A DNA stretch of 64,000 nucleotides from Oscheius onirici. Lineage: Eukaryota; Nematoda; Chromadorea; Rhabditida; Rhabditidae. A program made the translations under genes and the position numbers. The stretch lies in NCBI GenBank assembly GCA_932521025.1, contig OW051470.1, positions 1,908,501 to 1,972,500 of the forward strand, in the 5' to 3' direction. This document shows, piece after piece, positions 54,827-64,000 of the stretch (the stretch's first letter is position 1; every line of letters starts with the position of its first letter). The notes beneath the pieces are model-generated. The model made no database searches. It was given only the letters and a program-made list of their open reading frames with translations, and was not told where the DNA came from.

Positions 54827-57158
54827 TTATCCATACATGTGCGATTCGACAGATGTCGCTGCAGTGACAATCTTCCTCCAGAACATCATCTTCTTTCTTA
54901 GAGGATCACAGGTGAAAATTAGGACGTAGGGAGGAAAGAGTAGAAGGAGATCAGAAGAGAAGGCCATGAGAACACGGGAGAAGTCGTGTTCGTAGGGATC
55001 GGTAATTCGCGCATGGGCTTGGATTTGCTGAAAAGAGTACAATCTTGTTGCCTTCCCACGACTGGGAAGGCTGTTCCAAAATTTCTTTCAACCTCTATGT
55101 GTATAGGGTCAGAAGCATTTGAATACCTCAAACTTGGGTAATTAAACCGACGTTCCGGCTCGCTCTGGGAGGATAAGGCGGGAAGGGCAAAGAGACGATA
55201 CGGCAAAGGCCGGGACAATCTGGGTCAGAGACTCATAAGAATTACTGGCTGGACGCCAAAAGACTTGTTTGGAGGAAATGGGCAAAATTTGGCATTTCTT
55301 CCTAATGAAACATTCTTTGGAATATTCATTGGTTTTCTGTAAACCTTCAGAAAGACATTTTTCATCAAACAAAATCCTTGATCACCCTGAAATGAGGTAG
55401 AAGATGGCTGGGTGTCCTAAGGTCTCCCCTGCGTCTCCCCTCTGACCAAGATTGTACTGGCCTTTGCCGTCTCGTCTCTTTGCCCTTCCCGCCTTATCTT
55501 TCCAGAGCAAGCCACAACGTTGGTTTAATTACCCAAGTTTGAGGTATTCAAATGCTTCCGACCCTATACACATAGAGGTTGAAAGAAATTTTGGAACAGC
55601 CTTCCCTCCAGCGGGAAGGCAACAAGACTATTTTTCATCAGCTGTATCTGTTTAGTAAATCAGAGACCGTTCAGTCGGCATAAAACCCACCAAAATGACC
55701 AGTACAAATGCCTCGGACAGCATCTGTATGACACAATTGACGAAAAGTTTCTTCTCGATGGTACTCTGTGCCCTGCTGAGCTTGACTGATCCCAAGAAAA
55801 ACTTTAGAAATGTGCTCAGATTGAAGACGAAACTGAGTCCTGTAGTAGTTATCATGGTCCAGATTAGAATCGAGTACAGGGGAGTCAGACTCTGAACTTT
55901 ACGATTACTTCGTCCGGAGACTGAACCAACCACCGAAGAACTGTTGACCAGAAAGGTGTCCACTTCTTCTTTGTAGTCAAAACTAGCCGCAGCCAGCAGT
56001 ATGGGATAGGAATAGATCCAGGGGGTGATATATGAGAGAAAGATACTCAGAACATAAAACTTGGACCAGTACTTTCTCAGCTCGTCTCCCAGAACTATGA
56101 CCACAAATCGGTCCAGAGCAATTATGCACTGCAAAGCCACCTGGACGATCATATTGTTCCAATGAAGTCCCAGTGAGATTTGCAGATACCAATAATTCTT
56201 GCCCCGCATCCAAGCAGAGAGCAGGCAACCCTCACCGCAGGTGAAAAGCGGAAGCTTGACGACGAGAAAACGATTCAGGTAGGAGAAAATGTTCTGAAAA
56301 TAGCAACATTTTTGAGGCGAGGGTATGAAAATAGCACAGAATAATTGTGTAAAATTTCGCTCAATAATGTTGACTACTATTGAAGCTGCTACTTGCCTTC
56401 CCACGACTGGAAAGGCTGTTCCAAAATTTCTTTCAACCTCTATGTGTATAGGGTCGGAAGTATTTGAATACCTCAAACTTGGGTAATTAAACCGACGTTC
56501 TGGCTTGCTCTGGGAGAATAAGGGGAGCTGGAAAGAGAGACGGTATAGTAGAGACCTGGGGGAAGTTTGAATTTGTTAAACTTTCTGTCTCTTTGGCCAC
56601 TAGATTTCAAGACAAACTCCATGGTCTAATCGCTCGACCGTAACCCATTTAGTTCGCCGCGAGACCGGAATAACATCAGGAAACTTGGCTGAGTATCCTA
56701 CGTTTCCAATATAAGGGTCTCGCGAGGAAACAAATGGGTTACGGTCGAGCTCTATTTGTATTGAACAGTGCATACACAGTGAAGCGTTATCCTTAACAAA
56801 CTGCTGCGTACGTCCACGTCATCTAGGATTACTCTTAACAGGTTTTGCAGCTACTGAAACTAGAAGACCAGATATGACAAGTCAACTAGGAACATTTTTA
56901 AAACTACCAGCTAATGAAAGAGTCGTTTGGAAGGAGGGCAAGCGAGTGCATCTCGATTCTCGACTGGTATTCAATTCTTTCTCTGAACACCAAACTTACA
57001 AGGACTGCACTGGCAACATAGATCTTGAAGAATGAACCTTCCAGACACTTGAGCGTCAGAACATGTACTACTGTGATCACATAGATAGGTACTGAAATAA
57101 TTCCAGCTAAAGCTAGAATGATAAATATTGGTGAGTCGAGAGTGTGTTGATTAATCAT
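54827..57158 (-). CDS. Serpentine 7TM chemoreceptor-type GPCR 1, 320 aa
   Basis: Exons 57000-57158 (159 nt), 55691-56293 (603 nt) and 54827-55027 (201 nt), all phase 0. TM1 PIFIILALAGIISVPIYVIT, then exon two with IVQVALQCIIALDRFVVIVL (TM3 with LDRF in the DRY position), YVLSIFLSYITPWIYSYPIL and the final TM SSDLLLLFPPYVLIF followed by basic DPLRKKMMFWRK. A nematode serpentine receptor; subfamily not assigned. A TTTTTCAG four bases before the chosen ATG suggests trans-splicing. Intron two contains a complete SL1 pair (f/g) and intron one contains SL1 copy h and a foldback. Confidence 0.82.
55047..55148 (-). ncRNA. SL1 spliced-leader RNA gene, copy f
   Basis: Full leader and donor, Sm site AAATTTTGGAAC, perfect 3' stem GCCTTCCC-AGTCGT-GGGAAGGC. 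Lies inside intron two of the receptor gene on the same strand; head-to-head with copy g. Confidence 0.93.
55149..55521. promoter_or_regulatory. Bidirectional SL1 promoter, pair f/g
   Basis: Same arrangement and orientation as 48748-49121, with the TTTGGCATTTCTTCCTAATG core and terminal CCGGCCTTTGCCGT (copy f side) and CTGGCCTTTGCCGT (copy g side) blocks. Confidence 0.65.
55522..55623 (+). ncRNA. SL1 spliced-leader RNA gene, copy g
   Basis: Full leader and donor, Sm site intact. The 3' hairpin is GCCTTCCC-TCCAGC-GGGAAGGC: the loop is wholly different from other copies, yet the stem is perfect. Opposite strand to the host receptor gene; start 374 bp from copy f. Confidence 0.92.
56393..56493 (-). 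ncRNA. SL1 spliced-leader RNA gene, copy h (promoter degraded)
   Basis: Leader, donor, Sm site and 3' stem (GCCTTTCC-AGTCGT-GGGAAGGC with a G-U pair) are all present. But the upstream block that reads TACGGCAAAGGCCGGG elsewhere is TATAGTAGAGACCTGG here, and homology ends beyond it. Single, in intron one of the receptor gene. It may be silent. Confidence 0.8.
56620..56775. repeat. Foldback element (family copy 2)
   Basis: GCTCGACCGTAACCCATTT...CGCGAGACC pairs with GGTCTCGCGAG...AAATGGGTTACGGTCGAGC; the core contains GGCTGAGTATCC and the right end ATTGAACAG. Confidence 0.7.
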
Positions 57159-57434
57159 ACGACTGAAAAAGCCATTCACGGGTTAGGAATAGAAAGAGGC
57201 AGGTGGATATTTTTTTGCATATCCCATTTGAAAATTGTTTGAAAATAGATTTGCAACAGGTGGGAGTGAGCTGTTCTTCGATTGGAATGAAAAGGTATGG
57301 GAGATGAAGATCTACGATTTTTTGACCGCTGGAAATTGGCGGGACAAAGAGACAGCTGAAAGAAACATAAACAAAAACTTTATTCACCGATGCGTCTGGG
57401 AGACAATCGAGGTCGGAGCCGTCTTGGTTTTCCT

Positions 57435-58853
57435 CTAGAATATCATCTTCTTCCTCAGAGGTTCACACGTAAAAATTAGGACGTATGGAGGAAAGAGGAG
57501 AAGGATATCAGAGGAGAAGACCAAAATAACCCGGGACAGGTCGCGTCCGACGGGGTCGTTTTTCCGAACAATGCTTTGCATTTTCTGAAATCTTTCCCTC
57601 TCCCTGTCTCTGTATGCTAACCAAAAAGCCCACAAAAATAGCCTCCGACAGCATCTGTATCACACAGTTGATGAAAAGTTTCCGTTCGATGACATCCTGA
57701 GCCCTGCTCAGTTTTAACGAGCCCAAAAAGAATTTCAAAAAGGTGGTCAGATTAAAGATGAAGCTGAGTACTGTAGTGGTCATCATGGTCCAAATGACGA
57801 TTGGGTACAGCGGAGCTCTGAAATTTGTCAGTACTTTTTCAGTGAAAGAATTTACTTGTGAGGAACTGACCACCAAAAAAGTGTCGACTGCTGGATCGTA
57901 CTCAAACCGGGCCGGTACCAGTAGCAAGGGATAGGCATAGATCCAGGGGATCAGATATGAGAGTACTACAAAGTGAAAATAGTGCTTGGACCAGAACTTT
58001 CTTAGTCCTTCACGCAGTACAATGACAATGAATCGGTCTAGAGCAATTATACACTGCAGGACAACCTGGACGATTGTGTTGTTCCAATGAAGAGCGAGAC
58101 AGATTTGCAAGTACCAATAGTTTTTGCCATGCATCCATTCTGTTAGAAGGCAATTGTTGCCGCATGTGAATAGAGGAAATTTGACTACGATCAAACGGTT
58201 CAGGTAGGAGAAAATGTTCTGAAAGTGTCCAGTTGATAATCACTCAAAACTTAGGTAATACTTCGGCTGGCTACCCCCTATTTGAATTTTTCCGCGGGAA
58301 CTAGCGGCAAAGGGTCATTATTTTTTGTTTTTCATAATTTTCCACCTTTTTTAGATTTTCTAAATACGTTTATCGTATTCTACGCGCAAAAATTCAAATA
58401 TAGTCTATCCAAATTGAAAGTTTACTGAAGGCTTACTGTAGAATTTTTCGTGGCGGGACCAGACCTTTAAATTTCTTGCTTCATTTCTGTTATTTTTCTG
58501 CGTTATATTGCAAACACGGGTATGTGCCTTTTCATCCTCCAGAAGCAAAAAGTAACAAAACAAAGTGAAGAAAATTGAAAGGACTGGTGCGCTTGGTCCC
58601 GCCACGAAAAATTCTACAGTAAGCCTTCAGTAAACTTTCAATTTGGATCGACTATGTATAGGAGGTAGCCAGCCGAAGTATGACCAAAACTTACTATGAC
58701 TGCACTAGCCACATAAATCTTGAAGAAAGACCCCTTCAAACTTTTTGTAGTAAAAATTTGGACGACTGTCATTACGTAGATAGGCACTGAAATGATCCCA
58801 GCTAAGGCTAATACGATAAATATTGGTGAGTCGAGGGTGTGTTGATTGAGCAT
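57435..58853 (-). CDS. Serpentine 7TM chemoreceptor-type GPCR 2, 301 aa
   Basis: Exons 58695-58853 (159 nt), 57622-58218 (597 nt) and 57435-57584 (150 nt), all phase 0, tandem paralogue of the gene at 54827. TM1 PIFIVLALAGIISVPIYVMT, TM3 IVQVVLQCIIALDRFIVIVL, TM4 FVVLSYLIPWIYAYPLLL, final TM SSDILLLFPPYVLIF, then EPLRKKMIF. The C-terminal tail is 18 residues shorter than in receptor 1. A 38-bp GT-AG stretch in exon two would break the frame and is read as coding. Intron one holds a TIR element. Confidence 0.85.
58254..58680. mobile_element. Inverted-repeat element in receptor 2 intron
   Basis: The ends ATACTTCGGCTGGCTACC and GGTAGCCAGCCGAAGTAT are exact complements. Inner arms CAAATTGAAAGTTTACTGAA and TTCAGTAAACTTTCAATTTG also pair, as do TCGTGGCGGGACCA and TGGTCCCGCCACGA. 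No coding. Confidence 0.82.
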
Positions 58854-58957
58854 ACAGTTGGGAATGAAGACTATAACTAAGTAGGCATATTAGTCATGAA
58901 GAAGGCAGGTGAAAAAGTCATAAAAGTACTCATCATCACAGCGTCTAACGGAAGCAT

Positions 58958-59400
58958 TAGGGAATTGTAGACATGTGCGCTTGGACCGGCTAGGAAAAAA
59001 ATTGCCTTCAGTGCGGCGGGCAAAAGAAATTCTGCACACTTTTTTTCTGGGTTTTTTGCCTTTTCCCAGTCATTGTGAACAAATACCAGCTCGTACAGAA
59101 AAAAGTTAGACAAAAAAAGATGAATTCGCAAAGAAAATCGAAGTTTCGTAAGAAAAACACGAATTTTGTCGATTTTTTCGCGAATTTCGTCTTATTTTTC
59201 GTTTTTCTTTGCGGATTCATCTTTTTTTGCTTAACTTTTTCCTGTACTAGCTGATATTTATTATTTCACATTATTTATTTATTCACAATGACTGGGAAAA
59301 GGCAAAAAACCCAGAAAAAAAGCATGCTGCATTTCTTTTGCCCGCCGCACTGAAGGCAATTTTTTTCCCAGCCGGTCCGAGCGCACATGTCTAGGGAATT
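58958..59400. mobile_element. Palindromic MITE (about 440 bp)
   Basis: AGACATGTGCGCTTGGACCGGCT...AATTGCCTTCAGTGCGGCGGGC is mirrored by GCCCGCCGCACTGAAGGCAATT...AGCCGGTCCGAGCGCACATGTCT; TTTTTTGCCTTTTCCCAGTCATTGTG also has its complement near 59285. Confidence 0.8.
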
Positions 59401-59473
59401 CGAAACGAGAATTAATGAAATGTTTCTCCTGGTGTTTTAAAAGATTACCGTATTACCTCTGTTAGAAGAAACT

Positions 59474-59651
59474 TACGTAAGAAATACGCAATTGCGTATT
59501 CGCGTTTTTCGGGGTCAAAACGGCATTTCCTGACTTTGTGATGTTTTGCAAGCCCATGACGTTCTCTACAACTTTGCAGAACATCAAAAAGCTGAAAAAA
59601 AAATCGTCTTGACCCTGAAAAACGTGAATACGTAATTGCGTATTTCTTACG
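59474..59651. repeat. Inverted repeat with ACGTAAGAAATACGCAATTG arms
   Basis: ACGTAAGAAATACGCAATTG...CGCGTTTTTC and GAAAAACGTG...CAATTGCGTATTTCTTACGT-type right arm (ACGTAATTGCGTATTTCTTA) around a short spacer. Confidence 0.7.
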
Positions 59652-59948
59652 TAATTGAATTTTAATAGAGATAATACGGTACTTGTTACTCGTCGTAGGA
59701 AGTGAAATTTGACTGAATGAGGCATCTAGAGAGAGAGAGACAGAGACAGTGAATAAAGTTAGACAAAAGTTTTATCCCCTGACCATATCTAAACAAGTAC
59801 AAAAGCGAGAAACAAAATGTTCCTTTGCCTCCAGGCAATGCGATGCATTTCCATAGGAATCTATTCGAGATAACTGCTGGAGATCAATGTCTACTTCATT
59901 CTTTTCGTTATTTAGGACGGTAATCTGCAAATTGCAATTTTCTTCTAT

Positions 59949-62100
59949 TCAAAATGTTCGTGCCTCATAAGTAGCTCCATTAGGATTGAGAACAAAAACC
60001 AGTTGATAGGGGTAAAAGTTCAAAGGAGCACCTTTCCCAAATTTTGGTCGATAGCCGTCCAAGTCGGCATTCTTCTCGTATTTTAGACGTTTTTTGTTCG
60101 GAATTAATCTATTTTCCAATTATACGGCAGATAAAAACCTTACCTTCTGGCAGAAATTACTTTTTTGAAACTTAGACTGGCATTTGTTCCTTTTCAAATC
60201 GACAATATTCGGATATTGCAAGACATCAAGCAGAGTCTCATGAATATCGAACGGAGTTGTGAGAATGTCCTTGTTCCAGTGAATATTTTTCATTGTATTT
60301 TTCTTGTGCACTGGCTGCGATATTTTTTCCGAGCATTATTGAGAAAAGGGGCATTCTTAAATGGGAGCTATACAAAGTTTTTGATGTCACCTCTTCCAGT
60401 TGACCTTGTTGAAGAGCTCTGAATTGTGCAAATCTGTGACCGTGATCACTCATAACAAACAAGATGGAATTAGCAAGGTAATCTTCGTCCTGTAATCGTT
60501 TCAGGTACTCGACAAAGGGAGCATCTTCAATCTGAAATTATTAATCAATCAAGGAGCTTTTTTGACGCGATATTACGTAGGCGCTGACAACTTTGCGTAA
60601 CGAAAAGTACGTAAGGTGAAGATTTGGCAACAGCTACATAGTCTGTTCAAAATATATGCAGAGAACATAATTTGAATTGGCCCGCTCTTATTGGTTGACC
60701 GAGTATCCAACATTTACATGCTGTATCATCATTCACAGCTAAATTCCCGCCAACTTGATTTGAAAAAAAAAGTTCTATGAAGAAAGCGCGGGCCAATTCA
60801 AATTATGCGCTCTAAATTTTGAACAGACTATAAGTGATCCAGCCGTTCCAAGCCCCTACCTTTTTACGGCACTGAAAATCAACAAAATCTACCTTCATCA
60901 GATGAATACTGTCGTGACTGTAGAGAGACTGGTGAAGTAGCTGAAAAACTGGACGGTCCGGATACGCTGTGAGAAAGTCATACGCATAACGGAACCAGAT
61001 CTGTAAAAATGTGATCGGTTATACTCTAGACATAAAGTTACGTCATGAAGATACTTTGAGCCATGGCAGATTTTCCCAAATACATAAATTTTCTCAACTT
61101 CCTTGAACCAACTGATCGGACTGTGATCCGTCGGCGGATGGCGGAAACCTCTGAATCGATAACGAAAAGTTCCAATATGAAAGCAGTCCTCTCCGTACAT
61201 TGTCACATATCTCGAATCGGAATAATTCTTCCACAGGAATGGGTACCCGTCATCCACAAACTGCGCCCCTCTGAATCGCTTACTGAAAAGCCTTTTTTTC
61301 TCTTTGCTTCTTTTTTTTCGTTACCGTGTATTTGGGAGCTCTTCTTCGGTTTTCCCTGTAAGCAACGGAATAAAGCAGGCAGGCGTCCCATCTCCGACAA
61401 TGTTCACTGGGAAAAAAGCCTATATGTTTAATAGCCGGTTTTTTCAAAAATGCGTATAATAATGGGGAAATTTTACGCTGAATCTGATGGAGCACTGCAG
61501 TTTTTTTAATTCTGGTGTGAGCATTTTTTTACAGATGGCGCCTATTCTACTGCAAATCAAGTTAGGTATTAAAATCTTAGGACTATTTTACGAAGAAACT
61601 GCGAAAACTTTATAAAACTTCAGACATTTGTAAACTTCTCAAAACTTTTCAATTTTTCGTTTTGTAAGTTTCTATTTTTCCAAAAACATACCAATAAAAA
61701 TTGTACTCCCAATTCATCAGCTCTGAACAAACTAACAATAAACTTACTATTCATAACAACAGAGCCGATTGACTCCAAAAACTGAATAGTCTTTGGCATT
61801 TTTCGGCGAAAATGCATGTGACTCATGCTGTCAAATGAGTATATCAGGACATTCGGTTTTGTCATGTTCGCAGACCTCTGAAAAATAGAATTTTATCGGA
61901 ATCAGTGTTCCAAATACCTCTGTGCGACTGACCACCGCCTCATTGCGTACAACCGCGGTATCGTTTGAGTCGAGTTATCCCAATCACATTTGATTTTTGA
62001 GTAATCAGCAGCCAGTTTCTCGAAATCATTAACTTCCCTCGGTGTCGTCAGTTCATATTTGCTGTTTCCAAAGTATTGGATCGTGCAGTTCATATCTTCC
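59949..62100 (-). CDS. DUF229 (sulfatase/alkaline-phosphatase-like) protein, incomplete and frame-disrupted
   Basis: Exons 61918-62100, 61748-61875, 61325-61406, 61042-61282, 60893-61000 and 60531 to about 60270 join in phase. Family landmarks: KPNVLIYSFDSMSHMHFRRK, NIVGDGTPACFIPLLTGKTE, QFVDDGYPFLWKNY, FEKLAADYSKIKCDW, ILFVMSDHGHRF and a later TTPFDIHETLLDVLQYP. The last segment lies in a different frame, with no intron to restore it, so there is a shift near 60290. A terminal YQLVFVLNPNGATYEARTF block ends at 59949. The first exon begins at an acceptor, so 5' exons are missing from the reading. DUF229 proteins are nematode-expanded, extracellular or membrane-anchored. Either a recent pseudogene or a base error. 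Confidence 0.72.
60640..60832. repeat. Foldback element (family copy 3) in DUF229 intron
   Basis: AGTCTGTTCAAAAT...AATTTGAATTGGCCCGC pairs with GCGGGCCAATTCAAATT...ATTTTGAACAGACT; the core has GAGTATCC. Confidence 0.8.
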
Positions 62101-62159
62101 CTAAAAATGGTTTAAAATGATACCATAAGAGCAGTCATTTTGATGACGTTTTTTTTAAA

Positions 62160-62395
62160 TCATTCTAGGAGAAAAGCGCAGGTCAATTGAAATTATGCGA
62201 TCTAACTTTCGATGATTGAAAACTTGGCTGGGTATTCGGGGCTGTCTCGCGGCGAAAACGTTCGATTTGAAAATGGTCACTTTGCAAAAATCTTGGCTGA
62301 GTATCCAATGTTTACACGTTATACCAATTTGGCTACAGCACACAAAATAAAAGACCGCGATGCTTGATATTGCGCTCTTTTTCTTGAACAGACAA
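62160..62395. repeat. Foldback element (family copy 4)
   Basis: GGTCAATTGAAATTATGCG and GGCTGAGTATCC core, right end GCGCTCTTTTTCTTGAACAGAC. The arms are more diverged than in copy 3. Confidence 0.6.
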
Positions 62396-62413
62396 TCTAA
62401 ACTTATTATAAAG

Positions 62414-62760
62414 TGTCACCTGACGACTTCGTCGCCTGACGGCGTCGTAGCGCCAAACTTTTCTACCTGGTTTTTACCGTTTTCTACAGTTTTCTACTTG
62501 CCTCTGACACAGTTGAAGCCAAAGCCTGTAAAAACTCCAAGTTACATGCTATCTGATCCTTTACAATTTCTAACTGGTCGCGACGATTCTCGTGGCCATG
62601 GACAAACAGACAGACAAACAGACAGTCAACCACAGACACTATAGCTTTTTAACGGTTTAGATGATGTCTTTATTTCTATCCGTTTTTTTTTGTTTTTGTT
62701 CGAGCCTCGAACAAGTCGTTTTGTTCGGATTAACTAGTAACTTTTGAACATTGAGAAATT
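62414..62760 (-). repeat. Dispersed repeat family Q, copy in reverse
   Basis: GACGACTTCGTCGCCTGACGGCG, ACACAGTTGAAGCCAAAG and GATTCTCGTGGCCATG mirror 2500-2770. Confidence 0.72.
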
Positions 62761-63447
62761 TTAACAAATTGGCAGCAGTTCAATTTTTTCTACAGTAGGC
62801 AGCTGGTACAGCTTTTACAGCTTTTACTTTTACAAATAACTCGAAAGTCTACTTTTCATTGTTTAGGCGGATCCTTCCCAATTCGTCCATCCACGCCCAG
62901 TTTTTTTTCTGCACGTTCACATTGTCGGTCACTTGGCTCGTCGCCAATAAGTTTGACCATTTCTCTATTGAATGGGTCCAATATTAGCAGTTTACATGTT
63001 TACAGTCCTCCAGCTCCATTTCCTTTCTCTGATCCATGGAACTTTTTACAAGAGGTTTTTGCCCTCTTTTTGTTAGTCCATATTCAAAACTCAAACCGCA
63101 GAAAAAGAGACAATAGAGAAGTAAATAAGGAATTTTAGTAAATGCTTCTGGATAAGAGTTTGGTTTCAGCTGGAACTATCCCACCTTGTTGAATCGAAAG
63201 ATGCGTCTCAATAACATACAGGCGAGAATAAAAGGACGGCGACTGAAGACAGGAAGTGGATGAGGAAATCAGAATTATTAGGCTGGTTGTGAAGGAAGTG
63301 TATTTTAATATAAAGTAATTTAATGCAGTAGCCTGTTTTATGGCTCTCGGGTAGGAGGATACTTTCTGTATTCGGATTCTGTGAAGAAGTCGTGATTTGC
63401 GTTGATTGAGTTATAACGGACAATAGCAGAAAACAGTAGATCTCTCT
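62761..63447. other. Intergenic, no feature seen
   Basis: No coding pattern or recognisable repeat; A/T-rich. Confidence 0.4.
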
Positions 63448-63700
63448 ACTACTAAAGCGCAGTGGTGTTTGTCCGAGGCCACGAACAAGTCAGAACAAGT
63501 TAGCTTTTCTTAGGATTAGATTGTTAGTTTTGAAATTAGTGGGAGCGAGAAGTCTAATGCTTGGACAACATTCTTCGTCCTTATGGGCGTCGCAGGCGCC
63601 AGGGCGGCGACAGCCGTCGTTCGTTAACAACTCGTCGGATTAATTATTAGAGGTTGTTAATAAATATGTTCGTTAATAGCTCGTCGGATAAGTCGGATAA
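63448..63700 (+). repeat. Dispersed repeat family Q/43990-type copy
   Basis: CTACTACTAAAGCGCAGTGG...GGCGTCGCAGGCGCCAGGGC parallels 43990-44160. It is followed by short GTTAATA(A)CTCGTCGGAT direct repeats (63625-63690). Confidence 0.7.
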
Positions 63701-63890
63701 CCCGCTCTGCACTTAATCGAGATGTCACCAAAAATGCCTTCAATACAGCTCATACAGCATTCAGATCCCGTCTTTTTTCCCAGTCTATCTTGTTGATGGC
63801 ATGGCTTAGTGTGGCATTGAAGAGTTTCGGACTCAGAACAGTCTCTACTACACAGATCCATACTGATGAAAAGTTGTCTTGTTGCCTTCC

Positions 63891-63982
63891 CACAACTGGG
63901 AAGGCTGTTTCAAAATTTCTTTCAACCTCTATGTGTATAGGGTCGGAAGCATTTGAATACCTCAAACTTGGGTAATTAAACT
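63891..63982 (-). pseudogene. SL1 RNA pseudogene, copy i
   Basis: The leader begins AGTTTAATTACCCAAG (first G is A), the Sm site is AAATTTTGAAAC instead of AAATTTTGGAAC, and the upstream promoter block (ACGTC and beyond) is absent: bases after 63983 are unrelated. The 3' stem GCCTTCCC-AGTTGT-GGGAAGGC remains perfect. Read as a retro- or recombination-derived copy without promoter. Confidence 0.75.
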
Positions 63983-64000
63983 TAGAATTAGAAATAGCTC

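Noticed and set aside
57809..57846. 38-bp GT-AG interval in receptor 2
   Set aside because: Removing it breaks the frame, whereas reading through matches receptor 1 in length and layout.
59008..59220. Phe/Lys-rich frames
   Set aside because: They lie in the palindromic MITE at 58958-59400 and mirror each other on both strands.

Overview
The window is nuclear DNA of a free-living rhabditid-type nematode. The evidence is: many 40-60 bp introns ending in TTTTCAG; small nuclear RNA genes that begin with the nematode SL1 spliced leader; and nematode-expanded families (transthyretin-like, CHK kinase-like, serpentine chemoreceptor, DUF229, ASP protease). I do not recognise the species, and nothing in the layout matches C. 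elegans loci I know. Almost all genes are split, so the coordinates below come from exons I joined by hand using frame, intron phase and paralogue comparison.

0-10.5 kb: a tRNA-Met at the left edge, fragments of an unknown gene, a very basic 59-residue protein, a Ly6/ET-like secreted protein gene with a transposon-filled intron, a 2.4 kb gene-free stretch, then a 14-exon SF1 (NAM7/DNA2-like) helicase. 10.7-22.3 kb: an accessory cluster of six four-TM proteins resembling LAPTM4/5 (shared 132-nt second exon, shared intron phases, N-terminal CxCC-type motif), three tiny secreted 12-cysteine peptides built from a duplicated C-x-C-x4-C-x3-CC module, and a second Ly6/ET-like gene with a frameshifted tail.

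22.3-34 kb: an orphan 3' exon, a Nab2/ZC3H14-like CCCH protein, tRNA-Asn, a His-rich two-TM protein, a small secreted protein, a transthyretin-like protein and a probable pseudogene. 34-47 kb: a 574-residue multipass membrane protein, a small acidic protein, two tandem CHK kinase-like genes and a pepsin-type aspartic protease.

47-64 kb is the most unusual part. Nine SL1 RNA genes (three head-to-head pairs, three singles) are scattered among and inside protein genes: a truncated third CHK gene, a divergent COX15-like gene, two serpentine receptors and a DUF229 gene. The SL1 genes carry the leader, a GT donor, an Sm site and a 3' stem-loop with structure-preserving variation. In C. elegans SL1 genes sit inside 5S rDNA repeats; I see no 5S gene here. 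The paired cassette occurs in both orientations, and half of one has truncated a CHK gene. Foldback and inverted-repeat elements fill most remaining introns and intergenic gaps.
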